The notes under the pieces: model-generated | Told to the model about the DNA's origin: nothing | The model's database searches: none | Seen by the model: only the letters and a program-made list of their open reading frames with translations | Assembly: GCA_920105625.2 (NCBI GenBank) | Contig: OV050030.1 | Span: 103,571,698 to 103,635,697 of the forward strand | DNA from: Clusia tigrina | Lineage: Eukaryota; Arthropoda; Insecta; Diptera; Clusiidae | Direction of reading: 5' to 3' | Length of the DNA stretch: 64,000 nt | Shown: piece by piece, positions 10,323 to 21,576 of the stretch | How positions within the stretch are numbered: position 1 is the stretch's first letter | Layout: each line of letters starts with the position of its first letter | Made by a program: the position numbers and the translations under genes

Positions 10323-13300
10323 CTACCCTTGAGTCCCAAATCAAACACTGATAAAACTTCAAATGGCCCTAACTTCTATACGGTGCGTCTTACACCTATC
10401 AAAGTTTGCAACATTTAAATGCTTGTAACTTTTTACCGGAGCGTAATAAAATCTTGAAATTTTGTGACAATAAAGTACTCGAGCCTCTTGTCAATTTAAG
10501 CTATCGCTCATAGCTATGCTACCCTTGACTCCAAAATAAAACACTGATAAATCTTCAAATGGCCCTAACTTCTATACGGTGCGTGCTATACCTATCAAAG
10601 TTTGCAACATTCAAATGCTTGTACCTTTTACTGGAGAGTAATAAAATCTTGAAATTTTGTGACAATAAAGTAGTCGTACCTCTTGTCAATTTAAGCTATC
10701 GTTCATAGCCATGCTACCCTTGAGTCCCAAATCAAACACTGTTAAATCTTCAAATGGCTCTAAACTCTATACGGTGCGTCCTACACCTTTCAAAATTTGC
10801 AACATTCAATTGCTTGTAACTTTTTACTGGAGCGTCTTAAAACCTTGAAATTTTGTGACAATATAGTACTCGTGTCTCTTAACAATTTAAACTATCGCTC
10901 ATAGTTGTGCTATCCTTGACTCCAAAATAAAACACTGATAAAACTTCAAATGGCCCTAACTTCTATACGGTGCGTGCTATACCTATCAAAGTTTGCAACA
11001 TTCAAATGGTTGTAACTTTTTTCTGGAGCGTCATAAAATCTTCAAATTTTGTGCCAGTAAAGTACTCGAGCCTCTTATGAATTTAAGCTATCGCTCATAG
11101 CTATGCTACCTTGGAGTCCCAAATCAAACACTGATAAAACTTCAAATGGCCCTATCTTCAATACGGTGCGTCCTACACCAAGCAAAGCTTGTAACAATCA
11201 AATGCTTGTAACTTTTTACTGGAGCCTAATAAAATCTGGAAATTTTGTGACAATAAAGTAATCGTGCCTGTTGTCAATTTAAGCTACCGCTCATAGCTAA
11301 GCTACCTTCGAGTCCCAAATCAAACATTGATAAAACTTCGAATGGCCCTAAGTTCAATACGGTGCGTCCTACACCTATCAAAGTTTGCAACATTCAAAGG
11401 CTTGTAACTTTTTACTGGAGCGTCATAAAACCTTGAAATTTTCTGACTATAAAGTACTCGTGCCTCTTATCAATATAAGTTATGGCTCATAGCTTTGCTA
11501 CCCTTGAGTCCCAAATCAAACACTGACAAAACTTCAAATGGCCCTAATTTCTATTCTGTGCGTCCTATACCTATCAAAGTTTGCAACAATCAAATGCTTG
11601 TAACTTTTTACTAGACCGTAATAAAATCTTAAAATTTTGTGACAATAAAGTAATCGTGCCTGTTTTCAATTTCAGCAATCGGTCATAGCTATGCTACCTT
11701 GGAGTCCCAAATCAAACACTGATCAAACTTCAAATAGCCCTAACTTCAATACGGTGCGTCCTACACCTATCAAAGTTTGCAACAATCAAATGCTTGTAAC
11801 TTTTTACTTTAGTGTAATAAAATCTTGAAATTTTGTGACAATAAAGTAATCGTGCCTGTTGTCAATTTAAGCTACCGCTCATAAGTATGCTACCTTCGAG
11901 TCCCAAATCAAACATTGATAAAACTTCAAATGGCCCGAACTTCAATACGGTGCGTAATACACCTATCAAAGTTTGCAACATTGAAATGCTTGTAACTTTT
12001 TACTGGAGCGTCATAAAACCTTGAAATTTTGTGACAATAAAGTAATCGTGCCTGTTGTCAACTTACGCTATCGCTCGTAGCTATGCTACCCTTGAGTCGA
12101 AAATAAAATACTGATAAGACTGCAAATGGCCTTAACTTCTATAAGGTATGTTCTATACCTATCAAAGTTTGCAACATTCAAATGCTTGTAACTTTTTACT
12201 GGAGCGCCATAAAACCTTGAAATTTTGTGACAATAAAGTACTCGTGCCTCGTGCCTCGTGCCTCTTCTCAATTTAAGCTATCGCTCATAGCTACGCTACC
12301 TTGGCATCCCAAATCAAACACTGATAGAACTTCAAATATCCCTAACTTCAATTCGGTGCGTCCTACACCTATCAAAGTTTGCAACAATCAAGTGCTTGTA
12401 ACTTTTTACTGGAGTGTAATAAAATCTTGAAATTTTGTGACAATAAAGTAATCGTGCCTGTTGTCAATTTAAGCTATCGCTCATAGCTATGCTACCCTTG
12501 AGTCCCAAATGAAACACTGATAAAACTTCAAATGGCCCTAACTTCAACAGGTGCGTCCTACACCTATCAAAGTTTGCAACATTCAAATGCTTGTACCTTT
12601 TTACTGGAGCGTCATAAAACCTTGAAATTTAGTGACAATAAAGTAATCGTGCCTCTTATCAATTTAAGCTATCGCTCATAGCTTTGCTACCCTTGAGTCC
12701 CAAATCAAACACTGACAAAACTTCAAATGGCCCTAAATTCTATTCTGTGCGTCCTATACCTTTCAAAGTTTGCAACATTCAAACGCTTGTAACTTTTTTC
12801 TGGAGCGTCATAAAATCTTAATATTTTGTGCCAGTAAAGTACTCGAGCCTCTTATCAATTTAAGCTATCGCTCATAGCTATGCTGCCCTTGAGTCCCAAA
12901 TCAAACACTGATAAAACTTCAAATGGCCCTAACTTCTATTCTGGCATCCTATACCTATCAAAGTTTGCAAAATTCAAATCCTTGTAACTTTTTTCTGGAG
13001 CGTCATAAAATCTTGAAATTTTGTGCCAGTAAAGTACTCGAGCCTCTTATCAATTTAAGCTATCGCTCATAGCTATGCTACCCTTGAGTCCCAAAACAAA
13101 CACTGATAAAGCTTCAAATGGCCCTTACTTCAATACGGTGCGTCCTACACCTACCAAAGTTTGCAAGATTCAAATGCTTGAAACTTTTTACTGGAGCGTC
13201 ATAAAACCTTGAAATTTTGTGACATTAAAGTACTCGTGCCTCTTATCAATTTAAGCTATCGCTCATAGCTTTGCTACCCTTGAGTCCCAAATCAAACACT

Positions 13301-14409
13301 GATAAAGCTTCAAATGGCCCTAACTTCAATACGGTGCGTGCTCCGCCTATCAAAGTTTGCAACAATCAAATGCTTGTAGCTTTTTACTGGAGCGTAATAA
13401 AACCTTAAATTTTTGTGACAATAAAGTACTCGTCCCTCTTGTGAATTTAAGTTTTCGCTCATAGCTATGCTACCCTTGAGTCACATATCAAATGCTGATA
13501 AAACTTCAAATGGCCCAAACTTCAATACGTTCCGTCCAACACCTATCAAAGTTTGCAACAATCAAATGCTTGTAACTTTTTACTGGATCGTAATAAAGTC
13601 TTGAAATTTTGTGACAATAAAGTAATCGTGCCTATTGTCAATTTAAGCTGTCGCTCATAGCTATGCTACCCTTGAGTCCCAAATTAAACAATGCTAAAAC
13701 ATCAAATGGCCCTAACTTCCATACGGTGCGTCCCACACCTCTCAAAGTTTGCAACAATCAAATGATTGTAACTTTTTACTGGAGTGTAATAAAATCTTGA
13801 AATTTTGTGACAATAAAGTAATCGTGCCTGTTGTCAATTTAAGCTATCGCTCATAGCTATGCTACCCTTGAGTCCCAAATCAAACACTGTTAAAAACTTC
13901 AAATGGCCCTAACTTCAATACGGTGCGTCCTACACCTATCAAAGTTTGCAACAATCAAATGCTTGTAACTTTTTACTGGAGTGTAATAAAATCTTGAAAT
14001 TTTGTGACAATAAAGTAATCGTGAATGTTGTCAATTTAAGCTATCGCTCATAGCTATGCTACCCTTGAGTCCCAAATCAAACACTGATAAAACTTCAAAT
14101 GGCCCTAACTTTAATACGGTGCGTCCTACACCTATCAAATTTTGCAACACTCAAATGCTTGTAACTTTTTACTGGAGCGTCATAAAATCTTGAAATTTTA
14201 TGACAATAAAGTAATCGTGCCTTTTGTTAATTTAAGTTATAGCTCATAGCTATGCTACCCTTGAGTCCCAAATCAAACATTGATAAAACTTCAAATGGCC
14301 CTAACTTCAATACGGTGCGTCCTACAGCTATCAAAGTTTGCAACATTCAAATGCTTGTAACTTTTTACTGGAGCGTCATAAAACCTTGAAATTTTGTGAC
14401 AATAAAGTA

Positions 14410-14462
14410 CTCGTGCCTCGTGTCTCGTGCCTCGTGTCTCGTGCCTCGTGTCTCGTGCCTCT
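14410..14462 (+). repeat. 7-bp microsatellite (CTCGTGC)n with alternating variant, 7 units
   Basis: Units alternate between TCGTGCC and TCGTGTC, so the period is effectively 14 bp over most of the run. It again ends in TCTTCTCAATTT. Shorter three-unit runs of the same heptamer occur at 9055-9077, 12240-12265 and 19802-19827. Confidence 0.88.
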
Positions 14463-14729
14463 TCTCAATTTAAGCTATCGCTCGTAGCTATGCTACCCTT
14501 GACTCCAAAATAAAATACTGATAAAACTGAAATGGCCCTAACTTCTATAAGGTATGTCCTATACCTATCAAAGTTTGCAACACTCAACTGCTTGTAACTT
14601 TTTTCTGGAGCGCCATAAAATCTTGAAATTTTGTGACAGTAAAGTACTCGAGCCTCTTATCAATTTAAGCTATCGCTCATAGCTATGCTACCGTGGAGTC
14701 CCAAATCAAACACTGATAAAACTTCAAAT

Positions 14730-15625
14730 GTTGCTATCGGCTTGGGCGAACCGGCGGGTGCAGCCCCAAAGAGACAACGTTCGACAGTGAGGTCGCTAAA
14801 AGACAAAAAGTCAGCGGCCAGAAATACCCATCCTATAGCGACGTTGTCAAAGGTGGGGGTAAGATGCTGGCCATCATTGTCCGGAAGGAGGAGGAAGGGA
14901 TCATACCCAAAGAGAAGTGGAAGTGGGTGGAGCAAGCGATTGCCGAAGTCTACCACCAAGTCTTAGAGAAAAACCCTGGACCCCCCTTTCTGTCATGATG
15001 CGGGCTGGTATCAGGGCAGGGCCAAGCTTATCGCATGCGATGACAGCAGGTCAGCCAACCTTAACAAGATCGCGGTAAGCAAGGTTGGCGAGATCTGGCC
15101 GGGAGCCAAGCTAGAGGCCATCAGCAGGGAAGAAGTTTCCAGTAGACCCAGAGCCCGGATCTGGATCCCGGCTCAGCCAGCTGAACCGGAGAGAATAGAG
15201 GCGATCTTTAGATCGTGCAACAGAGAGCTGCCAACCCATAACTGGAAGCTAGCGAAACTCGAGGAGCCAGTGGAAGGTAGGAGGCAGGTGTTGCTGATAC
15301 TCAACGCTGAGTCCCTTGCCCCACTGGCAGAGAGAAATGGGGTAGTCAGGTTCGGGTTCGTTGACGCGACCGTTCGGATCTATCTATTTTGGAACCGGAG
15401 GAGATAGAGGGTGACAAGGCTAGCGAGGCTGGCGGTGGTGAAGAAGGGCTGTCCAGCAGCCAAAGTTCAACCGACTCAGAGCAGCTAACCGGGGTCGGGT
15501 AGCTCTTTGAGGAGGAGGACCTTCTTGACTACACCGAAGATGAGGAGGACGCGGACGTCACGATGGTGGAGGTGAGAAGGACAGATTCTTATGAAGCTGA
15601 TCCAAATCAACCTCCACCTTTGTAA
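14730..15625 (+). pseudogene. LINE-A ORF1, copy 3, 5'-truncated and broken
   Basis: It lacks the first 80 or so codons, which are replaced by satellite. A 10-bp deletion after the KRQRS cluster (near 14783) changes the frame within the basic region. The C6 run and the LxENPGP-type end of the first segment are kept, although here the codon before the last E reads K instead of E. The DAGWYQGRAK segment (from 14997) is open through its RARIWIP region. The acidic tail (from 15389) has a TAG at 15500-15502 that the other copies lack. Gag-like function is inferred from copies 1 and 2. Confidence 0.72.
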
Positions 15626-18600
15626 ACTCGCCTCTGCGAACTTGATGGTCCGCCTGGGTTCCGGTGGTTTTGACGTGGCCCTCATCCAAGAGCCGTGGAT
15701 ATGCGGCAACAAAATCTGCGGATTGAAGATGAGAGGCTTCAAGATGATAGCCGCTCAGATCACAGGTAAGCCTCGTGCTTGCGGCGATACGGTGGCGGCA
15801 AACATTAAGCTGCAAAATAGCAGTCTCTGGGTGGCCTCCGCATATATGCCTCACGACAAGGACGCTCCACCGGAGGAGGTTCGGACATTGGTCATGGAGG
15901 CAGCCGCAGCCAAAAGGAACTTGGTTGCCTCCAGTGACGTAAACGCACACAACACATTGTGGGGAGGTTCAAACACTAACGCAAGAGGTGAGTCAGTTTT
16001 AGACTTCATTATAGAGAATAAGCTTAGTGTGGTAAATTTAGGCTGAGAGCCGACGTTTATAACACAAAATAGAAGGGAAGTGTTAGATATTACCCTGACC
16101 TTCGATAACTTCGCTAACAATATAAAAAGATGGAGAGTGTCGAATGAAAATTCCTACTCTGACCATCGTTATATAGAATATGAAGTGAACTTCCCACTAG
16201 CTCCAGTTAAGACCTTTAGAAATATACGGAGAACGGACTGGGGGAAGTATAGGAAAACTCTCAGGGCCTCGCTGCCAATAAATCCCCCGTCTGATCCCAC
16301 AGACCCTGTTGAATTAGACGAGCTGATCAATCAGGTAACCACGGCATTGAATAGTTCACCGACAGCCGGGTGCCCGGTTGTAAAACTGAGAGGCAAGGAC
16401 AAACCACCTTGGTGGTCAGTGGATCTAGGCCTTCTCCGGAAGTCCAACAGACGGTTATTTAACAGGGCTAAAACTTCGGGTCTGCCCGCGGACTGGGAAG
16501 CCTACAAGGCTGAGCTAAAAATATACAAGAAAGCAACCAGAACTGCGTAGCGACAGTCCTGGCAAAATTATTGTAGGGATGTGGAAGAAACATCGGAAGC
16601 AGCTAGACTAAGAAGAATCCTAGCGAGGCCACCACACAACCTGGGCTACCTTAAAGATCCGGGTGATGTGTGGAGTGAATTGAGCGAGGAATCTTTGGCT
16701 ATTCTCTTAGGATCTTTGGCTATTCTCTTAGGTACGCATTTTCCAGGCAGTAGCACAGTGGAGGGTGATAACCCGACACCTAGGGGCAGGCAGTCTGAGA
16801 TAGGGAATGCGATAGTTACAGTCGAGAAAGTTCAGTGGGCCATTAACACCTTTGGTCCATATAAATCTCCCGGTCCGGATGGAATTCATCCAGCTGAACT
16901 GCAACAATCACGGGACATAATTACGCCCTGGGTTGTGACTGCAATTAAAAGCTGTCTTAACATGGGCTATATTCCGCTGAGATGGAGAGAAACGAAGGTT
17001 TCCTTCATACCCAAGGCAGGCAGGTCCTCTCATGTAAATCCTAAAGATTTCAGACCAATCAGTCTCACGTCTTTCCTCCTAAAAACACTGGAGAGATTGA
17101 TGGATGCACACTTACGGGAAGCTATACCAACTGGTAGAATCTCCTGGGCACAACATGCATACACGAAGGGCAAATCGACAGAGACGGCGTTACACGTACT
17201 TATTGGTATAGTGCAAAAAGCCATCCAGAAGAAAGATTTCGCACTAGGGGCGTTCATTGACATAGAAGGCGCTTTCAACAACATAAATGCGAACGCCATT
17301 ACGGGAGCATTAGAAGCTCTGGGCGTCGATCCTAAAATGGTAGCGATGGTAGAGATGATACTCGTCAGTAGAAAGGTAACTGCAGGCTTAGGTTCCCACA
17401 CCTTAAGCAGACAGGTCTGCAGAGGCACTCCTCAGGGAGGAGTCCTCTCCCCCCTGCTCTGGAATTTGGCGGTAAATTCATTACTGCTAGCCCTAGAGAG
17501 GGAGGGTTGCCATGTCGTCGCTTATGCTGATGACTTGGCAATTGTGATTAGAGGGAAATATCCAAACACTCTTATGGATATTTTGCGCTCTAGCATGGCC
17601 ACGCTTACTGGTTGGACAGGAAGAAGGGGATTAGGGTTAAACCCCGATAAAATGGAATTAATCATCTTTTCCAAGAAAAATAGATCTCCTGATGTCTCCC
17701 TGCTACCATTCAAAGGTGTGGAAATTCCGATGAAGGAGACAGTTAGATATTTGGGACTAGTACTAGATAGAAACTTACCTGGAAACCCAATATTGAAGAA
17801 AGAGTCAGGAAGGCCAATATTGCTTTGTACACATTTAAAAAAGCGGTCGGAATCAGGTGGGGCCTATCTCCAAGAATTATGCACTGGCTACATATTTCGA
17901 TGGTCAGACCCATATTGCTATATGGAATACTGGTATGGTGGCCAGTCACTCAGAAACAAAGCTATTTGAAGCTTCTGCGCAAGGTCCAAAGAACGGCTTT
18001 TTTATGCATCTCTGGTGCCCTAAGGACCACGCCTACTAAAGCTTTAGAAGTAATGCTCAACCTACCTACATTAGAGCTGGTAGGGAAACAAGTGGCCGCC
18101 ACATCAGCACTAAGGCTGAAATGTGCGGCGTTATGGCATGATCGGTAGATTGGTCACTCGACTATTGCGCATACCTGGAGTAGTTCTATCCAACACATTG
18201 ACCACTCTATACCAAATCTCAACTTCGATAGGCACTTCCAGACATATATTCCGTCTAGAAGAGAGTGGCAAACACCAATGCCATGGAGAAGGGGGGAACT
18301 TAATTTCTACACTGACGGATCCAAACTTGACGATAGAGTCGGTTTTGGAGTTTTCTCACAAGAATTGGGACTGGAACTTTCTTTTCGTCTCCCCGACCAC
18401 TGCAGTGTTTATCAAGCAGAGGTCCTAGCCATAAAGGAGGTAGCCGTCTACTTAAATAGACATGCCGTAACAAAAAATTTTATAAATTTCTACTCGGATA
18501 GAAAGGCGGCTATCTTTTCAATGCATTCGGTGGCACTGAAATCAAAGGTAGCTCAGGACTGCCGAGCAGCCCTAAATAATATCAGTACCGTTTTCAAGGT

Positions 18601-19120
18601 ACGCCTTAAATAGGTTCCGGGGCATAGAGATATTGAGGGCTGATGACTTAGCCAGACGGGGTACCAACCTTCCTTTAGGCACGGACAGATGTGAGATTGG
18701 AATACCAATTGCCACCTGTAAACTGATGCTGAAGGATAGGGTCGTGCGTGAGACCAATGGGTCTTGGGCACAAGAGGCCACTTGCTTAACTACTAGGCTA
18801 ATGTGGGCGGAACTTAATAGTAGGAAAACTAGAGACTTGCTTGCCCTTCCGAGAGACAATATCTCTAAGGTCGTGGTCACTGGCTTTTCGGCAGACATGC
18901 TCTCAGGCTGGGAGTATTCTCTCATGAATACTGCAGAAGCTGTGGGGATGAGGAGGAGGAGGAGATTGTGGAACATCTCTTCTGTAGTTTCCCCGCTCTG
19001 GCTAGAAGCAGAGCGGGCTCTTTAGGCAAATACGCTTTCAGCTCTCTTACAGAGGTGTCTAACGCGAAGATCAAACAAATCCTGCGCTTTATTAGGGCTT
19101 CAAAATGGTTCGACGAGTGA
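15591..19120 (+). pseudogene. LINE-A ORF2 (endonuclease, reverse transcriptase, RNase H), copy 3, broken
   Basis: The domain order matches copy 2. A 51-bp in-frame deletion removes 17 residues of the endonuclease after KPRAC. The frame then stays open up to a TGA at 16044-16046 (NLG-stop-EPTFIT), and continues in the same frame through SDHRYIEYEV to a TAG at 16548-16550. 16581-17768 is a long open segment with FIDIEGAFNNI, the normal TPQGGVLSPLLW and YADD. A frameshift near 17768, a TAG at 18146-18148 and a TAG at 18611-18613 are shared with copy 2. RNase H (18278-18613) keeps FYTDGSK, YQAEVLA and YSDRKAA. The C-terminal part (from 18633) is shifted by a 12-bp net loss and other changes near 18870. 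The 21-bp direct duplication giving SLAILLG twice (about 16690-16730) is also shared. Confidence 0.88.
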
Positions 19121-19226
19121 ATCGGAGGTGCGTTGTGGCGCGGTGGTATTACAATGGACCCATGATGGCTCTGAGTGAGCTGGATCTTTGGACTGGCTGC
19201 CACATTAACCTACCCTAACCTAACCT
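19121..19226 (+). other. LINE-A copy 3 3' UTR with telomere-like TAACC tail
   Basis: Same 3' UTR and same TAACC-type ending as copy 2, with one extra base. It leads into TATCAATTTAAGTTATCGC, exactly as in copy 2. Confidence 0.75.
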
Positions 19227-20909
19227 ATCAATTTAAGTTATCGCTCATAGCTATGCTACCTTGGAGTCCCAAATCAAACACTGATAAAACTTCAAATGGC
19301 CCTAACTTCTATATGGTGCGTCCTATACCTATCAAAGTTTGCAACATTCAAATGCTTGTAACTTTTTACTGGAGCGAAATAAAATCTTGAAATTTTCTGA
19401 CAATAAAGTAATCGTGCCTGTTGTCAATTTAAGCTATCGCTCATAGCTATGCTACCTTCGAGTCCCAAATCAAACATTGATAAAACTTCAAATGGCCCTA
19501 ACTTCAATACGGTGCGACCTACACCTATCAAAGTTTGCAACATTCAAATGTTTGTAACTTTTTACTGGAGTGTCATAAAACCTTGAAATTTTGTGACAAT
19601 AAAGTACTCGTGCTGCTTATCAATTTAAGCTATCGCTCATAGATTTGGTACCCTTGAGTCCCAAATCAAACACTGATAAAAATTTAAATGGCCCTAACTT
19701 CAATACGGTGCGTCCTACACCTATCAAAGTTTGCAACAATCAAATGCTTGTAACTTTTTACTTTAGTGTAATAAAATCTTGAAATTTTGTGACAATAAAG
19801 TACTCGTGCCTGGTGCCTCGTGCCTCTTCTCAATTTAAGCTATCGCTCGTAGCTATACTACCTTCGAGTCCCAAATCAAACATTGATAAAAAATAAAATA
19901 CGGATAAAACTTAAATGGCCGTAACTTCTATAAGGTACGTCCTATACTTATCAAAGTTTGCAACATTCAACTTCTTGTAACTTTTTTCTGGAGTGTCATA
20001 AAAACTGGAAATTTTGTGACTGTGAAGTACTCGAGCCTCTTATCAATTTAAGCTATCGCTCATAGCTATGCTACCGTGAAGTCCCAAATCAAACAATGAT
20101 AAAACTTCAAATGGCCCTAACTTCTATATGGTGCGTCCTATAACTATCAAAGTTTGAGACATTCAAATGCTTGTAACTTTTTACTGGAGCGTAAAAAATC
20201 TTGACATTTTGTGACAATAAAGTAATCGTACCTGTTGTCAATTTAAGCTATCGCTCATAGCTATGCTACCTTCGAGTCCCAAATCAAACATTGATAAAAC
20301 TTCAAATGGCCCTAACTTCTATAAGGAATGTCATATACCTATCAAATTTTGTAACATTCAAATGCTTGTAACTTTTTCTGGACCGTCATAAAATCTTGAA
20401 ATTTTGTGATAGTGAAGTACTCGAGCCTCTTATCAATTAAATATATCGCTCATAGCTATGCTACCGTGGAGTCCCAAATCAAACACTGATAAAACTTCAA
20501 ATGTCCCTAACTTCTATATGGTGCATCCTATAACTATCAAAGTTTGCAAACATTCAAATGCTTGTAACTTTTTACTGGAGCGTAATAAAACCTTGAAATT
20601 TTTTGACAATAAAGTACTCGTGCCTGTTATCAATTTAAGCTATCGCTCATAGCTATGCTACTCTTGAGCCCCAAGTCAAACACTGATAAAACTTCAAATG
20701 GCCATAACTTCTATACGGTGCATCCTACACCTATCAAAGTTTGCAACATTCAAATGCTTGTATCTTTTACTGGAGAGTAATAAAATCTTGAAATTTTTTG
20801 ACAATAAAGTACTCGTACCTCTTATCAATTTAAGCCATCGCTCATAGCTTTGCTACCCTGGAGTCCCAAATCAAACACTGATAGAATTTCAAATGGCCGT
20901 AACTTCAAT
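19227..20909 (+). repeat. Satellite block C, about 196-bp monomers, forward orientation
   Basis: Eight to nine monomers. The first 0.92 kb matches 8478-9400 monomer for monomer, including rare variants such as GGTGCGACC, CGTGCTGCTTATC, ATTTGGTACCC and GCTACCGTGAAGTCCC, all at an offset of 10,749 bp. The block ends where the orientation reverses. Confidence 0.93.
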
Positions 20910-21576
20910 TTGATTTGGGACTGAATGATAGCTTAAATTGACAAGAGGCACGAGTACTTTATTGTCACAAAATTTCAAGATTTTATTACTCTCCAGTAAA
21001 AGGTACAAGCAATTGAATGTTTCAAACTTTTAAAGGTATAGCACGCACCGTATAGAAGTTAGGGCCATTTGAAGTTTATCAGTGTTTTTATTTGAAGTCA
21101 AGGGTAGCATAACTATGAGCGACAGTTTAAATTATTAAGAGACACGAGTACTATATTGTCACAAAATTTCAAGGTTTTAAGGCGCTCCAGTAAAAAGTTA
21201 CAAGCATTTGAATGTTGCAAACTTTTAAAGGTGTAGGACGCACCGTATAGAAGTTAGGGCCATTTGAAGTTTTATCAGTGTTTGATTTGGGACTCAAGGG
21301 TAGCATAGCTATGAACGATAGCTTAAATTGACAAGAGGTACGAGTACTTTATTGTCACAAAATTTCAAGATTTTATTACTCTCCAGTAAAAGGTACAAGG
21401 ATTTGAATGTTGCAAACTTTGATAGGTATAGCACGCACCGTATAGAAGTTATGGCCATTTGAAGTTTTATCAGTGTTTGACTTGGGGCTCAAGAGTAGCA
21501 TAGCTATGAGCGATAGCTTAAATTGATAACAGGCACGAGTACTTTATTGTCAAAAAATTTCAAGATTTTATTACGC
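20580..21576. repeat. Inversion junction with palindromic satellite arms
   Basis: Forward monomers end in GGCCGTAACTTCAAT at 20909, and reverse-orientation satellite starts with TTGATTTGGGACTGA at 20910. The left arm 20580-20909 and the right arm 21247-21576 are reverse complements in fixed register (paired positions sum to 42156). They share uncommon variants: GCCCCAAGTC with GACTTGGGGC, GGCCATAAC with GTTATGGCC, and TTTTTTGAC with GTCAAAAAA. The 337 bases between the arms are satellite in the reverse orientation. Confidence 0.85.

Larger units (their letters stand above)
8478..14729 (+). repeat. Satellite block B, about 196-bp monomers, forward orientation
   Basis: About 32 tandem monomers. 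For example, CAATTT begins at 10296 and again at 10492, a period of 196 bp. Three 7-bp microsatellite sites lie at 9055-9077, 12240-12265 and 14410-14462. At about 9965-10005 one monomer has a small duplication giving two TATACGGTGCG copies, a variant that also appears inverted in block D. Near 13523-13600 is a relative of the sequence left of LINE-A copy 2, but without the insertion. No gene is seen. Confidence 0.95.
14730..19226 (+). mobile_element. LINE-A copy 3, R1/LOA-group non-LTR retrotransposon, 5'-truncated
   Basis: Highly similar to copy 2. The offset between the two copies changes only at small indels: 10,809 at the left end, 10,799 after a 10-bp deletion in ORF1, 10,748 after a 51-bp deletion, 10,755 after 7 bp, and 10,749 at the 3' end. 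The left edge joins satellite ending AACTTCAAATG to GTTGCTATCGGC inside ORF1, with one shared base. The right junction and the satellite beyond it are the same as for copy 2. It is therefore a duplicate of copy 2, or both derive from one ancestor, with separate later damage. It cannot move by itself. Confidence 0.92.

Noticed and set aside
1..20909. Host gene exons between the LINEs.
   Set aside because: All sequence between the LINEs reads as satellite monomers, and no non-repeat segment longer than a few dozen bases remains.
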